Below are positions 1-6,315 of a stretch of 7,739 nt of DNA, in pieces (positions within the stretch are counted from its first letter, which is position 1; each line of letters opens with the position of its first letter). A program made the position numbers and the translations under genes. This DNA is from Anaerolineaceae bacterium (GTDB taxonomy: Bacteria > Chloroflexota > Anaerolineae > Anaerolineales > Anaerolineaceae). The notes under the pieces were generated by a model. It did no database searches and was not told where the DNA came from. It saw only the letters and a list, made by a program, of their open reading frames with translations. The stretch spans positions 1-7,739 of the forward strand of contig JAQTMA010000070.1 of assembly GCA_028714615.1 (NCBI GenBank), read 5' to 3'.

Positions 1-164
1 TTGCCAATGAAAACACCCGTATCCACATAGACGCCCCGCCCAAGAATGCATTTCTCGCCGATGCTGACGCCTTCGCGCACCTGGCATTGGTGCCAGATAC
101 TGGTACCATCCCCAATCCTGGCTTTTTCTGACACTTCTGCAGTTACGTGGATGCGGACTGTCAT
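1..164 (-). CDS. Hexapeptide-repeat (left-handed beta-helix) sugar N-acyltransferase, N-terminal part only
   Basis: Fifty-four codons are visible before the gene runs off the left edge. The protein begins MTVRIHVTAEVSEKARIG and continues with repeats of the [I/V]-G-x-x-x hexapeptide type: ARIGDG, VSIGEK, CILGRG, VFIG. The segment SIWHQCQVREGVSIG matches the opening of WbpD/WlbB-like enzymes, which N-acetylate a 3-amino sugar nucleotide using acetyl-CoA. These enzymes are cytosolic trimers of about 190-220 residues, so roughly three quarters of the gene is missing. Two ATGs are adjacent (167-165 and 164-162). I chose the second because GGAGG at 170-174 lies 5 bases from it and only 2 from the first. 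The gene follows the ligase stop by about 15 bases, so it is the next cistron of the same operon. The acyltransferase fold is clear. The exact sugar substrate is inferred from family resemblance, and serine or other O-acetyltransferases of the same fold remain possible. Confidence 0.82.
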   Translation of the reverse strand, partial: MTVRIHVTAEVSEKARIGDGTSIWHQCQVREGVSIGEKCILGRGVYVDTGVFIG

Positions 165-169
165 CATGA

Positions 170-177
170 CCTCCCTC
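170..177 (-). promoter_or_regulatory. Shine-Dalgarno site for the hexapeptide acyltransferase
   Basis: The minus strand reads GAGGGAGG here, in the short gap between the ligase stop codon (184-182) and the two tandem ATGs at 167 and 164. Its spacing favours the second ATG. Confidence 0.7.
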
Positions 178-181
178 AGAA

Positions 182-1600
182 TCAGAGCGCCAATGTTCCG
201 GTTGGAGCATCCTCCCTGGATTCTATTCCCGGCAACAAGCCCACTTCGGAAATTGCGTATTGGTGTTTGCCTGAGGGCAAGAGCGGTATTTCATCAGGGT
301 ATTCGAAATCCACAACCACCGCTTCACCAAAAGCTGCTTGCATGGTATGGGTAATTTCCCCCAACACGGCTTTTGGCACATCACCCACTCGAACCAACCG
401 CACACAAATCTGATCCAGAGACTTTTGAACGACCTGGAACTGCCGGATCGCCGGATATGTAAAGCAGCGAAATGCGGCTCCTGTAAAACCGGTCCAAACA
501 GATCGCCCATCCCGAGTCCTGAAGGCATCCGCCCGGCGACCATCCAGTGAGCTCAGGCGCGGCGAGGCGCGCCCGCATGGGCACACCTCGCCGGTTTGCC
601 AGGCGCCACCATCGCCGATACTGTAACGGATAAACGGCATACCCAGATTGTTCAGGTTAGTGATGATTAGGTCGCCCACTTCGCCCGGACTGGCAGGACG
701 GCCTTCGTTGAGGATTTCGACATAACTATTTTCTACACTGATATGCAACCCGGCATGCGCCTTACACTCGCAGGCCATCCCGCCTAGTTCGTTCGTGCCA
801 TAATGATTGAAGACCCGGCATTGAAAGGTCTCCTCAAGGTATTCCCGAACCGCTGGAAGGAGCAATTCCGCTCCGGCGAAAACGCCGTCGAACGTGATTC
901 CCTGATACCGGCTATTTCGCACAAACTGGGCAAACCGGTGCAAACTGGAAGTGTACCCAAACAGAATCCGCGGCTTTTGACGCCTGATCTGTTCTGCAAA
1001 GCCCTGCATGACTTGCTCGGTCATTAGAAAGGCATTGATCTGGAGGCGGTTCCAAACCCAATCAATCAGTTGTGTGCGAACCCGCCGCCCAAGGCCTGGC
1101 GTAAAAGGCGCACCCCAGATTACTGCCTGTGGCTCACCCAGCTTCCAACCTGCCCAGCCCATGTGGCGTTGGATATCCGCCGTCACCGCATCGCGAAAGT
1201 CGGCATCTTGCATGAAAACCAATGGCTGGCCGGTGGACCCTGAGGTTGAGAGCTTACTTAAGCTTATGCGGCGCTCGGGCTCAGTCGTCAGCAGCTCGTT
1301 CCAGTGTTCCCGGACCATCGCTTTGGTCAATATGGGGAGCTGGCTCAGGTTAGTTAGGTCCTGACGCAGATCGTCCGGATGAAGGCCGGTGGCCTCGAAT
1401 AAACTCCGGTAATACGGAACATAGCGATAGGCATAGTCAGCCAAACGCAGCAGTTTGGCGCGTTGCAAAGCGATTAAATCATCGCGATTCAGCCATTGAG
1501 TCCGGTTTAACTCATCTAGGCGTGATAGAATCTGCCTTCCGGTGGCTCTCTCGTGCAGTCTCAACGCGAAGCGGGTCAAGGAGTTGTTCATAGCGCCCAT
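182..1600 (-). CDS. CapK/PaaK-like AMP-forming acyl ligase (phenylacetate-CoA ligase family)
   Basis: The product is 472 residues, the normal size for the phenylacetate-CoA ligase/CapK branch of adenylate-forming enzymes. These activate a carboxylic acid with ATP and usually pass it to CoA. Visible motifs are the phosphate-binding loop STSGSTG (about residues 118-124), GYTSSLHRFA (215-224), the adenine-binding HYGTNELGG (266-274), RYSIGD with the ribose-binding Asp330, and LPSGKHQY with the candidate catalytic Lys445. All key elements are present, so the enzyme should be active. Cys277, Cys279 and the CPCG motif (340-343) are typical of this subfamily and may bind metal. Homologues in capsule and exosortase-linked loci are annotated CapK or AMP-ligase; their substrates are mostly unknown. 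The ATG at 1600 has only a weak upstream GAGA; an ATG three codons later (1591) is an alternative. The gene lies 30 bases downstream of the methyltransferase. In this context it most likely activates an acyl group for polysaccharide decoration rather than degrading phenylacetate, since no paa genes are nearby. Confidence 0.92.
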   Translation of the reverse strand: MGAMNNSLTRFALRLHERATGRQILSRLDELNRTQWLNRDDLIALQRAKLLRLADYAYRYVPYYRSLFEATGLHPDDLRQDLTNLSQLPILTKAMVREHWNELLTTEPERRISLSKLSTSGSTGQPLVFMQDADFRDAVTADIQRHMGWAGWKLGEPQAVIWGAPFTPGLGRRVRTQLIDWVWNRLQINAFLMTEQVMQGFAEQIRRQKPRILFGYTSSLHRFAQFVRNSRYQGITFDGVFAGAELLLPAVREYLEETFQCRVFNHYGTNELGGMACECKAHAGLHISVENSYVEILNEGRPASPGEVGDLIITNLNNLGMPFIRYSIGDGGAWQTGEVCPCGRASPRLSSLDGRRADAFRTRDGRSVWTGFTGAAFRCFTYPAIRQFQVVQKSLDQICVRLVRVGDVPKAVLGEITHTMQAAFGEAVVVDFEYPDEIPLLPSGKHQYAISEVGLLPGIESREDAPTGTLAL

Positions 1601-1630
1601 CTGCAGTTGTATCTCGAGAATGGCTTTATT

Positions 1631-2377
1631 TCAGGTCTCGATCAATAAGTCAAAAGTTTGATGGAACCAGGGCAATTCTTTGCTTTGGGGTAAAACTTGA
1701 GCGCGCATATTGTGCTTCTGTACCAGCTCCAATAGCTCCTGGGCAGAATGAAGAATAATGGGGGGGCCTTCCGGGCGGACAAATCGGTGTGTCCATTGCC
1801 CTGTCAGCCGGAGCCAAAACTCTTGCAAGTTGGTGAGCGCTTTCCGGATGACGCCACCAATCCCCTCATGCTGCCACACGTCTCGAATCCGCTTTGTAAA
1901 GCGCGCGTCTCTTGCTCGCGGAATTTCCCCGAACAGGATCTTTCCCCCGGGGCTGGCAAGCCGTTGAACCTGCCCAAGAATTCTGTCAATCTGAGCCAGG
2001 CTCAGGTACTGGGCGACTGCGTACATGAATATTTTGGTGAACGATCCGTCTTTAAACGGGATTGCAGCAGAATCACAGGCCACAATTCTTGCATTCGCAC
2101 AAGTTGAAGTTGTAGCCCGAGCCTTACACACCATAACCCGAGAAAAATCCGTCGCAATCAATTGGTGTACAAAAGGAGCCAAACTGACGTCAATGATCCC
2201 TGTGCCACAGCCGATATCCAGGATGACGTCCTCGGGATTCAACTCAAGCTTCTCCATTATTTCAATGCTGTATAAGTGATATGTTTCAGGGGAAACCGTC
2301 GGGCGGTCAGTCGCCGCGATGAGGTCCTTGCTTGTCCCCAAATGGTCCCAAAACTCCTTCCAGTTATTGGTTTGCAT
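1631..2377 (-). CDS. Class I SAM-dependent methyltransferase
   Basis: The 248-residue protein has a Rossmann-type methyltransferase core of the Methyltransf_11/25 type. Motif I is VILDIGCGTG (residues 51-60). The acidic residue ending beta-2 is Asp77 in IATDFS, the adenine-contact region is VACDSAAIPFKDGSF (99-113), and the post-core strand is PGGKILFGEIPR (143-154). The family transfers a methyl group from S-adenosylmethionine to O, N or C atoms of small molecules. The acceptor cannot be read from the sequence. Between glycosyl- and acyltransferase genes, a sugar hydroxyl or amine, or the acyl substituent itself, is the likely target. The ATG lies inside the 3' end of the preceding GNAT gene (14-base overlap) and has a good GAGAGG site at 2381-2386, three bases from the start. 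There is no signal peptide or membrane segment, so it should be cytosolic. The last 90 residues, rich in aromatic and basic residues, form a cap I do not recognise. A run of seven G (plus strand, 1760-1766) lies in its coding sequence. Confidence 0.94.
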   Translation of the reverse strand: MQTNNWKEFWDHLGTSKDLIAATDRPTVSPETYHLYSIEIMEKLELNPEDVILDIGCGTGIIDVSLAPFVHQLIATDFSRVMVCKARATTSTCANARIVACDSAAIPFKDGSFTKIFMYAVAQYLSLAQIDRILGQVQRLASPGGKILFGEIPRARDARFTKRIRDVWQHEGIGGVIRKALTNLQEFWLRLTGQWTHRFVRPEGPPIILHSAQELLELVQKHNMRAQVLPQSKELPWFHQTFDLLIET

Positions 2378-3062
2378 TTTCCTCTCGTTGGATGGGTGGA
2401 TCGTTCAGATCAGGGTTTGGGCAGTTTTGCAAATAGCGCACCCGGTACCAGAAGGCAAACCGGATGAAATCAACATAACCAGTAGTCAGGCTACCTAGTT
2501 TCCTTTGCCAGACCGCCAATGAAGGACTGTTACGTCTCTCAATGTAGGTAACTGCTCGACGATACCCCAGATCACGGAACATCTTGAAGCGCGCAATCGT
2601 CAGACTGGTTTGGATGCCTTTCCCTCTATAGGAGGGAACAGTGTATACATCTGCGCAGAGCACATCACCAGGTTCAAGATGGAGGTGGACCCTTTCAAGG
2701 CGAGAATCCACCTCGGTACAACCCCAGGCATATGCTACCGGGCGCCCCTGGTGCAGTGCGATCAGACCTAGATGCCCGCGAGCGAAACGGCGGGCGCATA
2801 ATATGGCTTCCGAGGGACGATCCATCTCACGAACCAGGTCCACGTCTTCCTGCCGAAAAGGACGAATTTCGAGGGCGAGCTTTGGCGGTATCTCCGGCAA
2901 CGGGAGGGTGAGAGACCGCTCGAGAATGACAAACCTCAGATGGCGGTAAGGCATCCTGCCTAATTCCTGTCCGATGTTGGGCAGAGCGCGCACCATTCCG
3001 TCTCGCCGGATCAAGAATTTCCAATCTTCGATCAGCTCTGCCAATCGATTAATTCTTTGCAT
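2364..3062 (-). CDS. GNAT-family N-acyltransferase
   Basis: The product is 232 residues from the ATG at 3062. The first 60 residues (MQRINRLAELIEDWKF...) are a leader of unclear role. The C-terminal half is a GNAT fold: strand-forming GLIALHQGRPVAYAWG (99-114), then motif A as DVYTVPSYRGKGIQTSL (138-154) with the acetyl-CoA pyrophosphate loop R-G-K-G-I, then YIERRNSPSLAVWQRKLG (173-190) with the Asn and Trp typical of motif B. The reading frame is open further upstream to an ATG at 3176, but that would overlap the FemAB-like gene by 91 bases. The 3062 start has AGAGGA at 3067-3072 four bases away, so I prefer it. It starts 23 bases after the preceding stop. GNAT enzymes move acyl groups from CoA to amines; in this cluster an amino-sugar nucleotide or glycan amine is the probable acceptor (inference). 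The residue after the loop is Gln151 rather than the usual Gly/Ala, a mild variation. Confidence 0.87.
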   Translation of the reverse strand: MQRINRLAELIEDWKFLIRRDGMVRALPNIGQELGRMPYRHLRFVILERSLTLPLPEIPPKLALEIRPFRQEDVDLVREMDRPSEAILCARRFARGHLGLIALHQGRPVAYAWGCTEVDSRLERVHLHLEPGDVLCADVYTVPSYRGKGIQTSLTIARFKMFRDLGYRRAVTYIERRNSPSLAVWQRKLGSLTTGYVDFIRFAFWYRVRYLQNCPNPDLNDPPIQREENANQ

Positions 3063-3064
3063 GT

Positions 3065-3072
3065 CTTCCTCT
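3065..3072 (-). promoter_or_regulatory. Shine-Dalgarno site that fixes the GNAT gene start
   Basis: AGAGGAAG on the minus strand ends 2 bases before the ATG at 3062-3060, with its AGAGGA core 4 bases away. It lies in the 23-base gap after the FemAB-like stop codon. It supports the 232-residue form over the 270-residue extended reading frame. Confidence 0.65.
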
Positions 3073-3085
3073 GGGTCTGCTGATC

Positions 3086-4126
3086 TTAAATGGCAACCCG
3101 CCGGTAGAACTGATATCCCCATGTACTGAGCTTGAGCAACCAGGGTTCGGGGACATAGGTGTTTCGCCCATAACAAACCAGCCGGCCTCCAAATTTCGAT
3201 TTGAAATCTCGAACGCCATATTCTTCATCTGGATTTCCTGCTCCGCCGAAATCGTACGTCCGGTATCCATTCTCGGCGGCCCATTTCATGATATGCCAGG
3301 TGAGCATTTCTGTAGGAGTGTAACTGGAGAAAACCCGATCGACCCCACCATACCAGCCGTAGATTACCCCTTTGTATATTAATTCAACCGATGAAGCTAT
3401 GCACTGGTCACCAATACGTGCGATCCAGAATTTGACCATATTCCGGGGATGAAGCACTTCGAAAGCAGCCTCAAACAGGGTAATATCTGCAAATGGAACA
3501 TGGGCTGCTGAATAGGATTTCTGGGTCAACTCATACCACTCTCCAATCCGGCTGCTCTCATTCACCTGATCGACGACAACCTGGCCTTTGTTTTGTCCGC
3601 GCCGGATATGCTTGCGTGTCCGTGGACCGATCCGATTGAACAACTCTTCGATCGAACAATCCAGGTCAACCAAATAATTCACATGGTCTTGATACTCAAA
3701 TCCACACCGGGCAAAAACGGATTGATACACACTCTGGTCAGACAGGTGGCGCAGCTCTGTAAACAATCCTCCCCGGCCAGCCTTCTGCGTGTAATCGTTC
3801 AACAGGGCAGCCAATGCTTCTTTCCCAAGCGCGTCTGGTGTACTTAAAATACTGCCGTAAGCAATCGACCGGGTTGTCAGGCGGCGTAACAGACCATCTC
3901 GCAAAGTGACCTGGACGGGAAGTAACAGCGCCAGCACCTGCCCACTATCCCGAACAGCAGCTCGCAGCTCAGGCCGGTATCCCTTGGCGTGTGAGTAAAC
4001 CTGGAACATCTCAGGGGTGTGAAATATGTTCCCGTGGGGATTTCGGTCTACAAATTCTCGCCAGACGGTAATGTCGAGAGTGTTTGTGATGGTTGTTGGT
4101 TCGTGGGAAGGATTATTCCGCAGCAT
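3086..4126 (-). CDS. FemAB-like acyl/aminoacyl transferase (lipid II glycyltransferase FemX-like, BioF2-like fold)
   Basis: This 346-residue protein has the double-GNAT organisation of the FemAB superfamily. The N-terminal half includes HGNIFHTPEMFQVYSHAKGY (31-50), the 'nifqtpewl' element common in the family. The second half includes RTRKHIRRGQNKG (169-181) and the strongly conserved C-terminal signature YDFGGAGNPDEEYGVRDFKS (291-310) followed by KFGG (311-314). Classical members add amino acids from aminoacyl-tRNA to the peptidoglycan stem peptide. A large set found in capsule and exosortase-linked loci has unproved roles, probably acylating or aminoacylating amino sugars. This protein lacks the long coiled-coil helical arm of FemA (the length is well under 400), so it belongs with that second set. 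The ATG overlaps the preceding glycosyltransferase by 14 bases and has only a poor AGG one base upstream, which suggests translational coupling. There is no signal peptide, so it should act in the cytosol. Confidence 0.91.
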   Translation of the reverse strand: MLRNNPSHEPTTITNTLDITVWREFVDRNPHGNIFHTPEMFQVYSHAKGYRPELRAAVRDSGQVLALLLPVQVTLRDGLLRRLTTRSIAYGSILSTPDALGKEALAALLNDYTQKAGRGGLFTELRHLSDQSVYQSVFARCGFEYQDHVNYLVDLDCSIEELFNRIGPRTRKHIRRGQNKGQVVVDQVNESSRIGEWYELTQKSYSAAHVPFADITLFEAAFEVLHPRNMVKFWIARIGDQCIASSVELIYKGVIYGWYGGVDRVFSSYTPTEMLTWHIMKWAAENGYRTYDFGGAGNPDEEYGVRDFKSKFGGRLVCYGRNTYVPEPWLLKLSTWGYQFYRRVAI

Positions 4127-5399
4127 GCCTGGAATCGATTTTGGGTTGAAGAGGGTCTTTCTCAGTCCTGATCTTGCTCCGTCTGACTCGCTCTACCAAT
4201 TCCACGTATTCGGACCCTACCTTCGTCCAGTTATAGAGTTGGTTGAAATTTTGACTTCCCCGGGACAACTGCGCTAGTCTGGCGGGGTGATCATACAGAT
4301 ATCGAATTCTTAGCGCCAGGTCATCTGCATTGCCTGGCTCAAAGAACTCGGTATTCGTGCCGCTGAAATACGCTTGAATTGCGGTGGTTCTTGAGGCAAC
4401 CGCAGGCAGGCCTAGAGCCGCGTATTCCATCAACTTGGTGGGCAGCAAACCGTCGGTGAAAACATCGTTCTTATAGGGAACAACCCCCAGGTTGTAAGAG
4501 CGAATGATGCCAGGCAGTTCTTCCACCAGGTGCAGCTTCTCAATCGTAACGTACTGTTTCAAGCCACGCTTGTCAACCATCCGGACAATCTCGGGTAAGA
4601 ATTCCCCATTCCCGATCAGGGTCAGGTGGATGTTTGGAATCTCATCGCGAAGCTTGTCGATGGCCTCCACCGCAAGATCCAACCCGTAGCGTTCGTGGAT
4701 GCTTCCATGATAGATGAGCCGGAAATGATCGGAGTGAGGAGGGCGGATATCATCGTCGCAGGTGTGGAAAATTGCGTCATCTGCCACGTTCATGATTACA
4801 CTGCACTTCTGCTCAGGAACGCCCCGCCGGATGAGCGCCTGCCGCCAATGCTCGCTAACGGTGATAACGTGATCCGCGAACTTACAGGACAGGCGTTCCT
4901 GCCAGTTGATCAGGGTAGCCATGAGAGGCAACCTTGTCTTGAACCGGCCAGCGAAGAATTCGGGCATCAAGTCGTGTAGATCGAGGATGACGGGAACCCC
5001 AAGCAGTTTGGGAATGACGGCAGAAAACGCCAGAAAATCAGGTAGGTTGTGCACCTGGATAACATTATAAGGATTTTTTAGATGAAGCCGGGTAACCCGG
5101 ATAGCCGCCGTACTAAAGAAACGAAAATAATTGAAGAATCTCCCCCTCAAACCAGCACTCTTCACCCCGAGGATCGGGAAGCGGTATTTCTGACGGTAGA
5201 TGCCCACCCCTTTGAATCTGTCTTCCGGCAATTCACCAGGTAACCGCAAGCAGATCACATCCACTTCGTACCCATGTTTTAATAGAAGCTCAGCCTCGCG
5301 CTGGACCCTCGTTTCTCCCAGAGGATATGTGGCGTAGACAATCATGCAGCAGCGCTGTAGCTGTTTTTTTTCTTCCAGGATTATTCCGTCAAGCTCCAT
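4113..5399 (-). CDS. Family 4 (GT-B fold) glycosyltransferase
   Basis: The 428-residue product is a retaining GT4 enzyme that transfers a sugar from a nucleotide donor to a growing lipid-linked glycan at the cytosolic face of the membrane. The N-terminal acceptor domain shows ATYPLGETRVQREAELLLKHGYEV (23-46 region), VIQVHNLPDFLAF (113-125) and LDLHDLMPEFF (139-149). The donor domain starts near FRLIYHGSIHERYGLD (226-241) and includes LTLIGNGE (259-266), LGVVPYKNDVF (304-314) and the donor-binding LLPTKLMEYAALGLP (318-332), with Lys322 and Glu325. The first Glu of the usual E-x7-E pair is absent (Gly317, with Asp316 beside it), as in many GT4 proteins with this 'PxKlxEY' form. The ATG at 5399 gives an 18-residue extension before the core at Met19. 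An upstream GGGGAA and the 11-base overlap with the preceding gene support it, whereas Met19 has no visible ribosome site. A run of eight A lies in codons 10-12. Donor and acceptor sugars are unknown. Confidence 0.94.
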   Translation of the reverse strand: MELDGIILEEKKQLQRCCMIVYATYPLGETRVQREAELLLKHGYEVDVICLRLPGELPEDRFKGVGIYRQKYRFPILGVKSAGLRGRFFNYFRFFSTAAIRVTRLHLKNPYNVIQVHNLPDFLAFSAVIPKLLGVPVILDLHDLMPEFFAGRFKTRLPLMATLINWQERLSCKFADHVITVSEHWRQALIRRGVPEQKCSVIMNVADDAIFHTCDDDIRPPHSDHFRLIYHGSIHERYGLDLAVEAIDKLRDEIPNIHLTLIGNGEFLPEIVRMVDKRGLKQYVTIEKLHLVEELPGIIRSYNLGVVPYKNDVFTDGLLPTKLMEYAALGLPAVASRTTAIQAYFSGTNTEFFEPGNADDLALRIRYLYDHPARLAQLSRGSQNFNQLYNWTKVGSEYVELVERVRRSKIRTEKDPLQPKIDSRHAAE

Positions 5400-6282
5400 G
5401 AATCGGTTTCCCCGAGATCAAACCAGCCAGTTGCTTTATTTGTGTCTGGCGTATGTATCGCACGACCGAAGTATCTGCCAGGATTTCCTGTTTTCGCAGC
5501 CAGGCTATGAAATAAGCGCCAATCATGGCAGCTCCTCCCAGCAGATATGGCCTGTCTCTCATTCGCCGGATTCCACGAGCTACCATGAAGAGGGGGTGGT
5601 AACCCATGCGGTAAGCGCCATAGCCCTGTTCAATGCAGCTTTTAAGGTATCCCGTAGCCGCTCCGGTGAAGCGATAATGATAGATCTTCAGCTCGAGGAA
5701 GCTCTGCACCTTCCATCCCTTCGAGAGAGCGTACCATTCGTCGATACCGTCCCATCCCATTGAGGCGACTAACCCTCCGATCGCCTCATAACACGTCCGC
5801 CGGTATACTTTTGTGCATCCGCGGACATGATCTTGCGTTGTGTACAACTGCCAGGTCTTCCCATCCGGCTTCTCGTACAATCCACCACCGGCAATACCTA
5901 GCTGGGGATCGGAGGAGAATTGGTTGAAGAGCAACTCAAAGTAATCCGTCCCAAAAGATACGTCACCATCCAACTTGACGATAAAATCGAATGGTTCGGT
6001 GAGCATTTGATACCCCGCCCAGAAGGCTTCGATAACGCCCTTGCCGCGCTTGCGAGCTCCACTGTCTTGCCGGTTTACCAGCTTGATCCAGCAATTATCT
6101 CGTGCCCACCTTTGAACGATCGTTTCGGTCGCATCGCGAGAACCGTCGTTGACAATCACCCAGACAGATGGGCGGAGCGTTTGACCAATCATCGAGCGGA
6201 TAGTCTGTTCGATGAAGGCGGCCTCATCCTTGACCGGAGAAATGACTACGTAATTGAAGGGGTTTGCTACACTCGTGTCCAC
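5389..6282 (-). CDS. Family 2 (GT-A fold) glycosyltransferase with a C-terminal hydrophobic segment
   Basis: The 297-residue protein is an inverting GT2 enzyme. The nucleotide-binding strand is YVVISPVKDEAAFIEQTI (11-28), followed by WVIVNDGSRD (41-50). The metal-binding motif is KLDGDVSF (103-110) with the DGD triplet. The acceptor and catalytic-base region is MGWDGIDEWYALSKGWKV (175-192), followed by YHYRFTGAATGY (201-212) and MGYHPLFMVARG (226-237). A hydrophobic stretch at about 246-261 probably anchors or associates it with the inner membrane. It is therefore a cytosolic-face enzyme extending a lipid-linked sugar. The start is GTG at 6282. It is the only in-frame start before a stop codon upstream, apart from a distant internal Met31, and its ribosome site is weak: AGGG about 13 bases away. 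A 33-base gap separates it from the membrane protein upstream, and it overlaps the GT4 gene downstream by 11 bases. The same pairing of GT2 and GT4 genes is common in polysaccharide loci. Specificity is unknown. Confidence 0.92.
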   Translation of the reverse strand: MDTSVANPFNYVVISPVKDEAAFIEQTIRSMIGQTLRPSVWVIVNDGSRDATETIVQRWARDNCWIKLVNRQDSGARKRGKGVIEAFWAGYQMLTEPFDFIVKLDGDVSFGTDYFELLFNQFSSDPQLGIAGGGLYEKPDGKTWQLYTTQDHVRGCTKVYRRTCYEAIGGLVASMGWDGIDEWYALSKGWKVQSFLELKIYHYRFTGAATGYLKSCIEQGYGAYRMGYHPLFMVARGIRRMRDRPYLLGGAAMIGAYFIAWLRKQEILADTSVVRYIRQTQIKQLAGLISGKPIHGA

Positions 6283-6315
6283 AGCGAATTTACTACCCTG
6301 GCAAGATTCAAATTT

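Noticed and set aside
3063..3176. Upstream extension of the GNAT gene to the ATG at 3176
   Set aside because: It would overlap the FemAB-like gene by 91 bases, whereas the ATG at 3062 has a well-placed AGAGGA site in the intergenic gap.
5347..5371. Hairpin plus T8 on the plus strand resembling an intrinsic terminator
   Set aside because: The stem has only four solid pairs, it lies inside a minus-strand coding region, and no plus-strand gene precedes it.
5344..5763. 139-codon plus-strand open frame opposite the GT2 C-terminus and GT4 start
   Set aside because: It spans the junction of two well-supported minus-strand genes and has no family features.
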